Source: Saccopteryx bilineata (taxonomy: Eukaryota > Chordata > Mammalia > Chiroptera > Emballonuridae). Taken from it: a stretch of 64,000 bases of DNA. Location of the stretch: positions 13,864,997-13,928,996 of the forward strand of contig NC_089501.1 of NCBI RefSeq assembly GCF_036850765.1, in the 5' to 3' direction. Of this stretch, positions 36,801 through 48,769 are shown in pieces. The first letter of the stretch is position 1. Every line of letters starts with the position of its first letter. The notes beneath the pieces were generated by a model, which had not been told where the DNA came from, did not search any database, and saw only the letters and a list, made by a program, of their open reading frames with translations. Made by a program: the position numbers and the translations under genes.

Positions 36801-37332
36801 GGGTGATAGCTGGATTTCTTACTCTTTAACTAGTTATTTACAGATAGACAAAGGTAGAAAGCTAAAATGGTTCATTTTGTAGTGTATTAGAATTGGAGAC
36901 ATCATTCTGTATTCAAGTTTAATATAGATACTGATGGTTACATTTATTGAATAGAAATATTTATAAGAAACTATGCATACATATGGGTTTGCACACACAC
37001 ATATATTTCCTTGCTGTCAGCTGAAAATGCCTAGAAGTAATGACAACCTTTTACCACTGAGCACACCTAGCACTGGATCTTGGTGTCAAATACCATTTTC
37101 TAATAAAAAGAAAAATAGCTTATTTGAGAAATGACTGATGCTGAGACTGGAACATCAAATATACAAGATATGCATGGAGTATCTTAGAGTGCTAGTAAGT
37201 AAAGAAGTGTTCAAACATTTAAAAACTTAGTTAGGAAATTATAAACCTACCAAGGACACAGGAGATTAATTTTTTAAAAAATTCCAAGTGGGTAAGCTCC
37301 AAATGATCAAATAAGAAAAAAAAAAAAATGAG
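36801..37332. other. Unrecognised AT-rich stretch
   Basis: No gene and no repeat recognised. Confidence 0.45.
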
Positions 37333-37334
37333 TG

Positions 37335-37690
37335 GCCCTGGCCAGTTGGCTCAGTGGTAGAGTGTCGGCCTGGTGTGTGAATGCCCCAGGTTCAATTCCC
37401 AGTCAGGGCACACAGGAGAAGTGCCCACCTGTTTCTTCACCTCTCCACCTCACATTTTTTTTTCTCTCTCTCTTCTCCTCCTGCAGCCATGGCTCGATTA
37501 GAGCAAGTTGATCCCCGGCACTGAGGATGGCCTTCACCTCAGGCACTAAAAAATATCTCTGGTTACAATGGAGCAAGGGTCTTAGATGGGCAGAGTATCA
37601 CCCCCTAGTGGGCTTGCTGGGTGGATCCTGGTCAGGACACATGCAGGAGTCTGTCTCTGCCTCCCTTCCTCTCACTAAATTAAAAAAAGA
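37335..37690 (+). mobile_element. VES-type SINE
   Basis: Plus orientation, complete: tRNA-like head 'ggccctggccagttggctcag' at 37335, CT-rich segment at 37450-37480, second unit with 'gggtggatcctggtcagg', and A-rich end at about 37675. Boundaries in A-rich DNA make the TSD ambiguous. Confidence 0.9.
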
Positions 37691-37695
37691 AAAAA

Positions 37696-37858
37696 TTGAT
37701 TAACAAAATAAATTAAGTAATATTGGATTATAATCCAAACTATAAAAGAAATATACATACTGAAAGAAAGAATCTTCCATGAAGAAATCTCAATAATATA
37801 TGTAGATACTCTGTACTTAAGGAAAAAAATATAGTTTGGATTCCATATAGTAACTTTC

Positions 37859-37896
<38 letters not shown>

Positions 37897-39151
37897 CACC
37901 TAAATTTTTGTGGCAGTGTTGAGTTCATGCTCTGTTGATGTTTTTCTTCTCCATTATATAATATTATTAATAGTCTTTTTGAAAATGAACTTGAAAAAAG
38001 TAAAACTGCCATTAAATCACTCATGTTGACATTTCTTTAAAAGTGAATAAAATTCCCTATCAAAGAAAAAAGGAAATCTTTGACTCTTTTTAGCTCCCTC
38101 CTGTGGCCACCAGAGAAAAAAGCAAGTATTGTTTCTAATTAGAGATACATTACCATCACAACAATGTCTACTTGGGAGTTCCCATATATCACTATCAGGC
38201 TGCACTTACTTGATAGAGTAGAGAATGACAAATTTACTGAAACAAACTAAAGAGAAAATTCTTGATTCTCCTTAGAATTTATTGCTGAAATATCCAAGCA
38301 AAAAAACAAAACATATTACCCAAGACAGAAAAAAGAAGAAAGTAATTTTCAAACCAGCAATACTAAGTATGCTCCACAGAACACTAATGCACAAGATGAT
38401 CTTCGGGGGGAGAAAAAAAGTATGTCTTGGTGAAATAAGTTTGAGAAATTTGGCACACTATTCCCACCAACTAGGCTATTAAGAGTGAACCTTACCTTAG
38501 TAAAGACTGAACAGTCCAATGTTCAAAAAAATCCATTTTCATTGACCATTACTCTTTAAAAGGAAAGTTCTGTGAAAATATTATTTTACATAACACGTTT
38601 CAGGACATGCTAAGACAAAGCTTTAAATTCTAGTAATTTTATTTTTTTACTTATTTAAGAAATTAATAATGACTTGCATTGTTATAGTCATTACACGGTG
38701 TAGATATACATTGTTTAGTATTTAATGTTAAATATCATGTAGTCAGTTGAGTAGACTGCGGTTATGTGAATAAAAGAATGACTCAATCAATTAATCTAGT
38801 GACATAATAACAAGAATTATTCATCTGGAATCCAAGTTACATTTTAGACAGCATTTCAAATTAACTGTATGTGTTTTCACTAAGGATATTTTGGTCTGAC
38901 CTTCAAGTCCTCTAGCTCTAAAATAACTCCAATCATCTCTGCTCTAGTAGTTATTATTTAATCATATTAATAGTGACATATTTAAAATTTTATTCAAATG
39001 AATTAGCACAAATGGTATTAAGAAAACCATATTTGCAATCGCTGGGAGTTTATATTTGTTCCTGTCATTGTTTAAAATTGCCATCACATAAATTGTATAA
39101 CAATAATTACACATCTATTACTGATTTTTTTAAATTAGGGAAATCTGATTT
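37696..39151. other. Unrecognised AT-rich stretch
   Basis: No gene recognised. Contains the (CA)16 tract at 37862-37893. Confidence 0.45.
37862..37893. repeat. (CA)n microsatellite
   Basis: About 16 uninterrupted CA units. Confidence 0.95.
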
Positions 39152-39329
39152 TTTAAAGATTTTATTTATTGACTTTAGAGAGAGGAGAGAGAGAGAGAGA
39201 GAGAGAAGGAACAGGGAGGAGTGGGAAGCATCAACTCTTATATGTGCCTTGACTGGGCAAGCCCAGGGTTTCAAACTGGCAACCTCAGCATTCCAGGTCA
39301 ATGCTTTATCCACTGTGCCACCACAGGTC
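39152..39329 (-). mobile_element. VES-type SINE, short form
   Basis: Minus orientation: T-rich start, AG microsatellite at 39180-39207, body, and tRNA-like head ending 'ccaccacaggtc'. Short imperfect TSD around CTGATTTTT on both sides. Confidence 0.88.
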
Positions 39330-39723
39330 TACTGATGATTTTTGTAAGAAAAATAGAGTGCCAATATTTGCCTCATCACTTTTCTCCCAAAATCATGCCT
39401 TCAAAATTTTCTGAGTGTCTAACTGCTGAAAGCCTTCAAGTGAACTGACACTTCTTGATCAAACCATATAGCAAATTTAGCTCCTGTTTTGATGAATAAA
39501 ACTTGAGTTTCCCTAGACAACAACATTAATGGTAAGAAATAACACCAACTTACAAACCTATCTTCTTTTTTATGGTATACACAAATGTTCATGTTTTTGT
39601 TTTATATTTATATGAATATATAATATGTTATGTAAATAAAAATATACATATATATCTCTCACTAAAGGATTTTGTGAGATAATAAGCATTTTCAGTTGTC
39701 ACACTGTTTCTTAAGAGATAATC

Positions 39724-40250
39724 AGCCCTGGCAGTTGGCTCAGTGGTAAAGTGTCAACCCAGTATGTGGATGTCCCAAGTTCGATTTTCAGTCAGGGCAC
39801 AGAGGAGAAGCACCCATCTGCTTCTCCTCCCACTTCCCTCTTCTCTTTTTCTCTTTCTCTTGCTTTCTCAAGCCATGGCTTGATTGGTTCAGGCACGTTG
39901 GCTGGGGTGCTGATGATGGCTTCATAGAGCCTCTGCCTCAACATGTGGGAGTTGATGCCTCCTTATCCACCCCCCCTTCTTTCTGTCTCTCTGTCTCTCT
40001 CTCTCTCCTCTCTCTAAAATGAATAAATAACATCTTAATAAAAAATTAAAATCTTAAAAAAAATCAAATCAGTAAGCTACCCTACCAAATAGCTCAGTTC
40101 CCAGCGTAGCCCCACATGGATAGAGAGCATCGATCCCAGACAGAGGTTGCTGGGTGGATCCTGGTCAGGGCTCCTGTGGGAGTTTGTCTCTTTATTTTTC
40201 CTCCTCTCACTTAGAAAGAGAAGGAAAAAAAGGGGGAGGGAGGATAATCA
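39724..40250 (+). mobile_element. VES-type SINE with foreign SINE segment
   Basis: Plus orientation. The head 'gccctggcagttggctcagtggtaaag' starts at 39727 and the 3' unit ends about 40240. At 39941-40090 the expected middle is replaced by about 150 bp matching the 3' half of the different SINE at 41020-41161 plus its downstream flank to 41190. See findings. Confidence 0.85.
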
Positions 40251-40931
40251 CACTCTAAGCATTTTTTGGAAGTATAAACTGAAAGGTACATTGACCAGAT
40301 TCAGGTAGTAAAAATTTATTTAAAGCAGTAAAACTTAACGTAGAACTTTTAAAAATATTTTAATGCTTTAAAATTTATTTTTTATTGTTTTTAAAGTCAT
40401 AAAGTGATATAGAATTATTATCAAATAAGAGTAAATATGGGAACTTAGCCCAGACAGTTAGGTGAAACTCCAAATATCTATTATACCAAGAAAAACAGGT
40501 AGTACTCTTTCAAGGAATATATGAACATCTGATATCACATTTAGCACAACCACATTTAAAGACAGAACTAGGCTTTAGAAACATATGAATGAAAATTATC
40601 AAATTCAAAATTGAATGCACAACCAAGAATTGCCAAGTCTGAAGAAAACAGAAAGGGCTAATAATCTAGAGGGAAATATTACAAGTAGTATATTTTTTAA
40701 AAAGAACAAACAAAAATAATTTAAAATAGTTATTATTGATATTTTCAGAGATATCCAAAATTCTAAGGTATCCCTAAAAGGTAAAGAACTAAGAGCTTGG
40801 AAATTTAAAATCTGATTGTTGCCTTTGAAAACATGTAATATATGTGTTGACTAGCAGAAGAACCATAGATTAGAAACAATACTGAGTACATGAGTTAACT
40901 AGCAGAACAGCCATAGGTTAAAATCAAATCA

Positions 40932-41056
40932 GGCTGACCTGTGGTTGCGCAGTGGATAGAGCATCGACCTGGAGTGCCGAGGTCGCCGGTTTAAAACCCT
41001 GGGTTTTCCCGGTAAAGGCACATGTGGGAGTTGATGCCTTCTTATCCTCCACCCCT

Positions 41057-41102
<46 letters not shown>

Positions 41103-41161
41103 CCCTCTCTAAAATGAATAAATAAAATCTTAATAAAAAAAACATTAAAATCTTAAAAAAT
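40932..41161 (+). mobile_element. VES-type SINE, short form
   Basis: Plus orientation: head 'ggctgacctgtggttgcgcag', then a CT tract (41056-41100) and A-rich tail. TSD ATCAAATCA (40923-40931 and 41162-41170). This copy is the likely donor of the segment found at 39941-40090. Confidence 0.92.
41056..41107. repeat. (CT)n microsatellite
   Basis: About 22 CT units inside the SINE tail. Confidence 0.93.
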
Positions 41162-42411
41162 ATCAAATCAGTAAGCTACTCTACCAAATAAGGTAATTAT
41201 TCCAGAATATTATGCAAAAAACAAAGAGTATAAAAATTTTAAAAACTTATAGATACAAAGATAGATATTGAAGATTAGTTGTCTATATATATATTGATAG
41301 AGGTTTCATAGGGAAAAAGGAAATACATAATAAAAAAATTCCCAGAACTATAAAAATGTATTAGCCTTCAGTATAAAATTTCTCATCAATTGCAGTCATA
41401 GTAAATAAAAAAGATTTATAGCTAAACATATCATTATAAAATTTTAAAATACCAACAATAAAGAGAAAATTCTAAGAAGTTTACAGAAAAAAAAGGGGAA
41501 AGTCACTTTAAAATAAAAAAAGAATTCAATTGCAACTGCTATGATACTTCTAAACAAAGCAATAATAGATGCTAGAAAACAGTACATCAATATTTGGAAG
41601 ACCTGAGGGGAAATTACTTTTAATTTACAATTCTGTATCCAGCAAAACTAGCATTAAGTACAGGCACAAAAATTATTTTAAATATGCAAAAATGGAAATG
41701 TTTATCTATCACAAACCTTTTTCTTGCAAAAATTCAAAGAAGCAAATAATATGGGATTAAAGAAACTATAGTGAACAAAGACATAATTCAATCATATGAT
41801 CAAGTCTAAAAAATGATTGATGAACATTTAATAAAATCATTATCAAACTGAATCTAAAACTTCCCATGGCTGCAAAACGTGATACAGCAATGGTGATGCA
41901 CATAACCAAGTAAGGCTATGCTGATATATTGTTTGTTTATAGAAAAACAATGTAGATTATATTTAAAAATGGAGCTGTAGATTAATATTAGACATTAATT
42001 TTTAGGATATGTATTATAATACTAAAGGTAATCATCAGAAGAACAAAAAAGGATCTAAAATTAGAGATAATGAAATCCAAAGAACTAGATAAAGAAAGAA
42101 GCAAAGATAAAACACAACGATAAGAAAATGAACAACCGATTTAAAAATGGGCTAAAGACTGGCACAGACACAACACAAAAGCTATACAGAAGGCAAATAA
42201 ACATATGAAAAGATATTCCACATCATGTCAAAATTCAGAACACTGACAACATCAAATGCTGAGAAAAACGTGAAGCAACAGGAACTGTCAACCATGATGG
42301 AGGGAACACAAGATGATACTGTTACTATGGAAGACAGTTTGTAGTTTCATACAAAAAGAAACATTCTAGTATCCTATGATCCAGCAATTGTATTATTTGG
42401 TAGTCACGTAA

Positions 42412-42995
42412 AAGAAGCTGAAAATTCATATGTTGAAACCCTAAACCCCAGGGCCTTCGAATGTAACTATCTTTAGAGATAAGACCTTTAATGAGGTGAT
42501 TATGTTAAAATTAGGCCATTAGGGTGGGGGCCTAATCTGATCTGACTAATGTCCTTAAAAGATGGAAATTTGGAAACACAAAAGAGAAACCAAGAATGTA
42601 AAGATGTAAAGGTACAGAGGAAAAAACAGGAGGACAGGCCCTGGCAGGTTGGCTCAGCGGTAGAGTGTCGGCCTGGCGTGCAGGGGAGCTGGGTTTGATT
42701 CCCAGCAAGGGCACATAGGAGAAGCACCCATTTGCTTCTCCACCCCCCCCCCCTTCCTCTCTGTCTCTCTCTTCCCCTCCTGCAGCCAAGGCTCCATTGG
42801 AGCAAAAATGGCCCGGGCGCTGGGGATGTCTCCTTGGCCTCTGCCCCAGGCGCTCAAGTGGCTCTGGTCTCGGCAGAGCATCGCCCCCTGGTGGGCAGAG
42901 CGTTGCCCCCTGGTGGGCGTGCCGGGTGGATCCCGGTCCAGCGCATGCTGGAGTCTGTCTGACTGTCTCTCCCCGTTTCCAGCTTCAGAAAAATA

Positions 42996-43045
<50 letters not shown>

Positions 43046-43213
43046 GACACAGCACTTAGATGGCCATCAGCAAGCGAAGAAGAAAGGCTTCAGGAGAAAC
43101 CAAAACACCTTGGACATGGACTTCTGAGCTCCAGAACTGGAAAAAAATAAATGCCTATTGTCTAAACCATCAAGTCTGTGGTATTTGCTAGGGCAGCCCT
43201 AGCAAACTAACCT
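42412..43213 (+). mobile_element. MaLR LTR (MST/MLT1 type) split by a SINE
   Basis: Plus orientation. First part 42412-42636: 'aaaattcatatgttgaaaccctaaacccc', 'gaggtgattatgttaaaattaggccattagggtggggg'. Second part 43045-43213: 'acatggacttctgagctccagaactgg', 'aaataaatgcctattgtctaaaccatcaagtctgtggtattt'. The two halves are continuous in the MaLR consensus once the SINE is removed. Confidence 0.85.
42637..43044 (+). mobile_element. VES-type SINE with long poly-A tail
   Basis: Plus orientation: head 'ggccctggcaggttggctcag' at 42637, CT-rich centre at 42741-42778, GC-rich second unit at 42805-42960, then a pure run of 48 A (42997-43044). The long homogeneous tail and near-consensus body indicate a recent insertion. 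Confidence 0.94.
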
Positions 43214-43749
43214 AGCAAACTAACATGCACATGTCCAACAATTAATCAACATTCTGTCAATTTTATTGATTACATACCCAGGGTGTTCTTAAAGCAAATC
43301 TTAGACCATTATGCCATTATAACTATTTCATTTTACATCTCTAATCAGTAACAACTTATTTTTACATATTTATTGACTATATTACACCTAACAAAACTAC
43401 CAATAATTCCCTAATGCCATCTAATACCCAGACTATATTTTAAATTTCCCAAGTTGTCTCAAAGGAAAAGATTTTCTTTTACAGTTGGTGTGTCTTTGTA
43501 AAGGTTCTCATAAAAACATTTTGCTGTATTTCCATAGCTGCTCCAACACTAGATACATGTTTAATATTTTCCAAACAATGGACAAAAAATATATTTTTTT
43601 GGTTTTTGTTGAAATTTCCACAATTACTATTGAGTTCAAACATATTTTCATATATTTATTTGCCTTTTACTATTCTTTTGTGAATTGCCTGACCAATTGA
43701 TTTATTTGCCCATTTTTGTGTTTACTTCTTATATTTTTTGTAGGAGCTC

Positions 43750-44446
43750 TGTTGGGCAGATAAAATGTATTATGCTCACTTTGTTAAAGATGGCGCCGCT
43801 GCCCACATGGAGGCCGTTGCCCAGGTGATATTAATGTGTGTCTCTGTGGGCAGGCAGGATCGTTGTAGCCTGGGTCTTGGTTTTGGGATTAAGCCTTTCT
43901 CACCCTTTTTGATGTGGGGTGGTACAATCCCATCATGCCTCAGAGAAGTGACTGTATTAGAGACTTCCCTGTTTTGTATATTGGATTAAAGGTTTTGAAT
44001 CTACACTATAAAATGGGGGCAGAACGAGAGCTTGCTCTTGGTTCCTGAGATTATTATTAGAGGAGAGAGCAGAGAGGAGGGCAGAGGAGGCCATGTGGAG
44101 GAGATCAGGAGAAGCAGCCAAGATGGCAGAGTGTTGAGTGAGAAGCCAGTTAGTGCAGTTTGTGCAGGGAGGAGGAAGGAGATGGGGAACAGAAGTGAAT
44201 AAGTCTGGTGAGCTAGAAACCTCGGGAAACTCGGATAAGTCAGTAGCTTTGTGAGCACTGAATGTGAGTGGGTTTTGGAGCCCAGTGTGTGTTTTTACTT
44301 GCCTGCCGGGTGCAAGCTAGAATTAAAAATAATGGCCCACCAGTTCTTGGCTCCGTTGTTTCTTTACCATCTGTCCAAATCCAATGTGAACCTGCATGAG
44401 CCAGGCAGCTGTGATGGTGGCCCTGGCCCCAGCTACTGGCCTTACA
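43750..44446 (+). mobile_element. Solo ERV LTR, copy 1
   Basis: 697 bp, TG...CA ends (TGTTGGGCAG at 43750, CCTTACA ending 44446). Perfect 5-bp TSD AGCTC (43745-43749 and 44447-44451). Contains a TATA-like CTATAAAAT (44006-44014) and the YY1-like AAGATGGCGCCGC (43787-43799). Only the LTR remains; the provirus was presumably removed by LTR-LTR recombination. No viral gene is present. Confidence 0.9.
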
Positions 44447-44472
44447 AGCTCCTTATAGTCAGAGACTTTTTC

Positions 44473-45533
44473 TCTCTCTCTCTATTTTTTTTTTTTTTTT
44501 TTTTTTTAGCGAGCAAGAGAGAAAGACAGAGACAGACAGAGAAGAAGGGAGAGTAATGAGAAGCATCAATTCTTTGTTGCCTTACTGTTGGGCAGATAAA
44601 ATATGTTATGCTCACCATGGAGGCCGTCGTCCAGGTGATATTAATGTGTGTTGGGAGCAGGTGGTGGGCAGGCAGAATCCTTGTAGCCTGGGGCTTGGTT
44701 TTGGGATTAAGCCTTTCCCACGCTTTTTGATGTGGGGTGGTACAATCCAATCATGCCTCAGAGAAGTGACTTTGTATTAGAGACTTTCCTATTTTGTATA
44801 TTGGATTAAAGGTTTTGAATCTACACTATAAAATAGGAGCAGAGCGGGAGCTTGCTCTATTGGTTCCTGGGATGATTAGCATGAGAGAGCAGAGAGATCA
44901 CAGCAGAGAGCAGAAGGAGGCCACATGGAGTAGGCCAGGAGAAGCAGCCAAGATGGCGGAGTGTTGAGTGAGAAGCCAGTTTATACAGAGTTTGTTCAGG
45001 GAGAAGGAAGGAGACGGGGAACAGAGGTGAATAAGTCTGGTGAGCTGGAAACCTTTGATTCTAGAAAACTCAGATAAGTCAGTCGCTTTGTGAGCACTGA
45101 ATGTGAGTGGGTTTTGGAGCCCAGTGTGTGTTTTTACTTGCCCGCCGAGTGCAAGCTAGAATTCAAGATGACAGCCCATCAGTTTTTGGCTCCGTTGTTT
45201 CTTTACTGACTGTCCGAATCCAATGCGAACCTGCATGGGCCAGGCTGCTATGATGGTGGCCCTGGTTACTGGCTTTACACTTACCTTAGTTGTTCATTGA
45301 TTGTTTTCTCATATGTGCCTTGACAGGAGGTCTACAGCTGAGCCAGTGACCTTGGGCTCAAACCAGTGACCTTGCATTTCAAGCCAGAGACATTTGGACT
45401 CAAGCCAGAGACCATGAGTCATGTCTATGATCCCACGATCACACGGCTCATACCAGAGACCTCAGTGAGGGTTTTGAACCTGGGTCTTTATCTCAAGATG
45501 ATGCTCTATCCACTGCACCACCTCCTGGTCAGG
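44473..45533 (-). mobile_element. VES-type SINE split by solo LTR 2
   Basis: Minus orientation. Left part 44473-44580 (T-run at 44485-44508, CAGA repeats, 'gagaagcatcaattctttgttgc'), right part 45285-45533 ('cttagttgttcattgattgttttctcatatgtgcc' through to the head 'cacctcctggtcagg'). TSD CAGAGAMTTTTTC at 44460-44472 and 45534-45546. Confidence 0.9.
44586..45279 (+). mobile_element. Solo ERV LTR, copy 2
   Basis: 694 bp, same family and orientation as copy 1 (TGTTGGGCAG start, GGCTTTACA end). Perfect 5-bp TSD CTTAC (44581-44585 and 45280-45284) inside the SINE. It lacks about 28 bp that copy 1 has near the start (the AAGATGGCGCCGC block) but has CCAAGATGGCGGAG at 44948-44961, where copy 1 has a G-to-A change. 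Confidence 0.92.
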
Positions 45534-45640
45534 CAGAGAATTTTTCTTTATTTTTATTGCATTGTAAGTACTTTCTCCTAATCTGGTTTTTTATAACTTT
45601 TTCCATTTTCAGGTGTCTTTTAATCTTTAATTTTATGACC

Positions 45641-48600
45641 TTTGAGTTTTGCTGACATTATCCTCAGTAGTCGTCTTAAACACTTTGTCCTGAGAATTGT
45701 TTTCTCATCAGCCAGACTCAAACGTATTGGTTTGTGAACTTCTACCCCAGATTGGAGTTCTAGCCTGAGTTTTAAGACCTTTTGCAAATAGTCTTAGGCA
45801 TACAAAGTTTTACCTTCTACAGCACACAGAGAGAATAATCGAGTTAAAATTCCTAGCCCAAGTTTCTACATTATGTGCATCTCCCTGAATCACAAGATGA
45901 TTTTTTTTTTCTGGAAAAATTTGCTCACTTATTGTGAGCAGCATTGGTGATGATAAAATTTCAGAACAACCAAAAATAATTTCAAGCAGGTTATTAAATT
46001 CTCCATAAAATAGAATGTTGGTTTTCCAGGAATACTCAATGACCTCATGCTCTTTTATCAGAGTAACATTTCGAAGAGATTATTTTAAATGTATCCTTGA
46101 AATCTTAGCTCATGAAACCAAGAGCTCTAAAACCAAGTTTGGGTACTCTCTAGCACCAGTACAAGCAGGAAGAAAATAGCATGACAATGACAATTTTGAT
46201 GCATATTTGTAGAATACTCTTTTATGCATATTATTTCTAGTGAGAGTAGAACAGCTGCATGAGAGAGAAAGAGAGAGAGGGAACACACTGGGAAGTAAAG
46301 AGATCTTGTGGATGTTCTCATACAAAAAAAAAATCATTTCAAAGTAAATTGCAAGAAAAGCTTTTGTTTTTGTCCTTTCTCTAGCTTTCAGGAACAGCAT
46401 CTCTTCATTTCTATTTACTCAGACAGTTGTTCCATTATTTATAAACCCCAATACACATGGATCAATACCCAGACAGCATGGGATTTCAAGACAAAATGTA
46501 ACACAAGTAAATACAGCACTTTCCTCAAATAAGTCAATGTCTCTAACTTTTCATCTAATGGCTTGCCTACAAATTTTTTTGTTTCTTTCTCCACAGATTC
46601 AGTGGCATAAATATGAACCTATTCTCTTAAGTTGTGTCATACACCCTGTGTCCAAGTATGGTCACTATGAGGGAGCTGTCACTGCGAGTCCTTGTGGAAA
46701 ATTAATGGCCAACTACATACAGAGGGCAGAATGATAGGACAGATGGCTCTGTCACCACTGCCAGTCTGAGAGGCTGAAAGAAACTCAGTGTCTGGGCAAA
46801 TACTGCTGCATTTTGTACACTTGCTCCTTTGTTAATCCAATATCCCTGTCAGCAGCTGTCCTTCATGGTTTGGTTGAGGGGAGGAAGCTGTTTCATTTTC
46901 TACAGACTTTTTCAATATTTTCAATTTGTTAAAGGCTCAAAGAACAAATTTCAGAAATTCCGTGAGACTCCTACCCAGAAAGGAGTCTTCTCTGTCATTT
47001 CTTTAAAGAACAACAGTGAAATTTCTATTTTGTACAATGCAGAGAAAATATTGGTCTTCATCTTCTATGAATTACTGGATTTAAGTTCTTTTAAGAAATT
47101 CTGTAAAAATCGCTAGGGATATTTAATATTCTAAGATTCCATCCTGCTAACACCAACACATAATTAAGATAATGCCATGAAGAGGGGGGGAAAGGTCAGC
47201 ATGGCAGAGTCTGTCACATTAGAATGATTGGATGATTCATAAATTTTGCACTTTTCAACAGTGTCTTATAGTCAATTAAATATCCCTTATTTTCTAACTG
47301 AACTTCCAGTCCAGGAAAAAGTAATATAAATTGATGTCATAAGATGTTCATAGAATTTTTTCCCTCTTCTTCCATCTTCTTGGTCTGCCTTAAGTCTTAT
47401 TTCATTTTCATTGGAACACTTCTGGTGTTGGCTGTTGGCTTGAGAAAACGAGCAGAATGGCTTGGGGTCTCAGGTGTCAGGATCATGTCTGGATCTGGCA
47501 ACATAAGAGAATGCCTCAGGAGGGAAGCTTACCTGCATTTTGGATTCTTTACAAAAGACCAAACATGCATCCTAACCAGGAAAATACTTTGATACATAAA
47601 TCCTTAAGAGTTTCCACCAGTGTCTAGCACTCCTTTCCTTCCCATTACTAATGTCTGAATTTTAACCACATAATTATCATCAATACTGTGACCATGCATA
47701 AGTGCAGGCCACCAGTTTCACCACAAACGTCACTGGTATCTCAGCTTTCTTCTATAGTCTTTTCTGTTGTTTTTCCCTCAAGTAATAGTCCTGGAGCTCT
47801 AGGAATAAATTGGTACTTTCATACACTTTTTGAAAGTTTAAGAGGAGGATTCTTCACTTTCACTTGTTCTGCCTACAAACAGTGTAACTAAAACCCTCCA
47901 TGGCTTAGAGTTGTCATATACTGCATAAAATATTACGAAGCTTTTCATTCCTACTTACAGGAGTTTAGCGAAAGTGCCCTCAAAGCGACCCATCTGGTTA
48001 GCAAGCCTCTCATGTGGCTTGTTAGGAGAAACCCATGCGGAGAGGCTTCTTTGGGGTGCAGCTCGCATCGTTCAAACTGCCACTATCCTCTGGTGACATG
48101 ATTCCCACTCATTGCCGAATCCAATAGGCAAACTCTTCTGCAAAGGCTGTATGGGGGGGGGGGGATTGAGGGCTGCTCAATTTCTTGACATACCTGTACA
48201 TCTTTTACAAATCCTTAAGTATTACTGCCTGTGCCATTAAAGGTCTGAAAGTACTTTATTAATGAGTTAAGTCATTTGAGATTTACGAGTAATTAGAGAG
48301 GAAATTACTATCACAAGGTTTCATCTCAGCCTGGCCAGTGGGTCTCTTGTGACGAACCCATGAGCTCTCACCGAACTGCAAGCTCTTGAGCATTAAAATC
48401 GGATTGACTAAGCACCTCCTTTGTTACCGCTTCAAACACTGGCTCCCGATGCACCCCTCTCTGTGCTCTCGTCAGTTCCTGAAATTCCTGGCTCTCAGCT
48501 GTCTCCTGCCCCGTGCTGCACTCCCACCCCCACGTGGCACAGTGCAGTGTGTGTTCCATGTGCTCCCCACCCTCCACATGCTGACATCACAATGCTTCAC

Positions 48601-48769
48601 AAAATAAACCCTTATCATTCTGAACTGGCTGGAAACTCTTGGATATCATTTCTTTCTATATACAAAAATAACGAAATAAAATGGCAAGCAGAAAAAAGCT
48701 AAATCACATTTTAATTTATTGAGCATCTACTTTGGGCCCAGGATTCTGGGAAAAATAAGAGAAGACTAA
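45641..48769. other. Unrecognised stretch, 3.1 kb
   Basis: No gene and no repeat named with confidence. Open frames up to 101 codons have no domain. A 12-G run lies at about 48157-48168. Confidence 0.45.

Larger units (their letters stand above)
40500..42410 (+). mobile_element. Old LINE-1/HAL1-type relic
   Basis: 42110-42410 is clearly decayed L1 ORF2 on the plus strand ('aacaaccgatttaaaaatgggctaaagactg', 'atatgaaaagatattccacatcatg', 'ctatgatccagcaattgta'). The A-rich text upstream (40500-42110) looks like older L1 or half-L1 ORF1 sequence ('acaaagcaataatagatgctag', 'ttctgtatccagcaaaactagc'). It is interrupted by the SINE at 40932-41161. The upstream limit is uncertain. Confidence 0.6.
43400..45640 (-). 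mobile_element. Old LINE-1 fragment holding three later insertions
   Basis: Minus-strand L1 text appears at about 43400-43744 ('atatttatttgccttttactattcttttgtgaattgcctg', 'gcccatttttgtgtttacttcttatattttttgtagg'), resumes at 44452-44472 and again at 45547 to about 45640 ('ttgcattgtaagtactttctcctaatctgg'). The gaps are filled by LTR 1 (43750-44446) and by a SINE that itself carries LTR 2. Confidence 0.7.

Noticed and set aside
42640..42710. tRNA-gene-like sequence (A-box/B-box text such as 'ttggctcagcggtagagtg')
   Set aside because: It is the tRNA-derived head of a VES-type SINE; the same text recurs at about 15 places with SINE bodies and tails.
42805..42960. Possible CpG island or promoter
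   Set aside because: The GC-rich segment is the second unit of a young SINE and no gene lies nearby.
42654..43150. Several 76-133 codon frames on both strands
   Set aside because: They fall within the SINE and its poly-A tail (poly-K or poly-F runs) and are not genes.
43750..45279. A single provirus with two LTRs
   Set aside because: The two LTRs have different 5-bp TSDs and the sequence between them is L1 and SINE, not viral.
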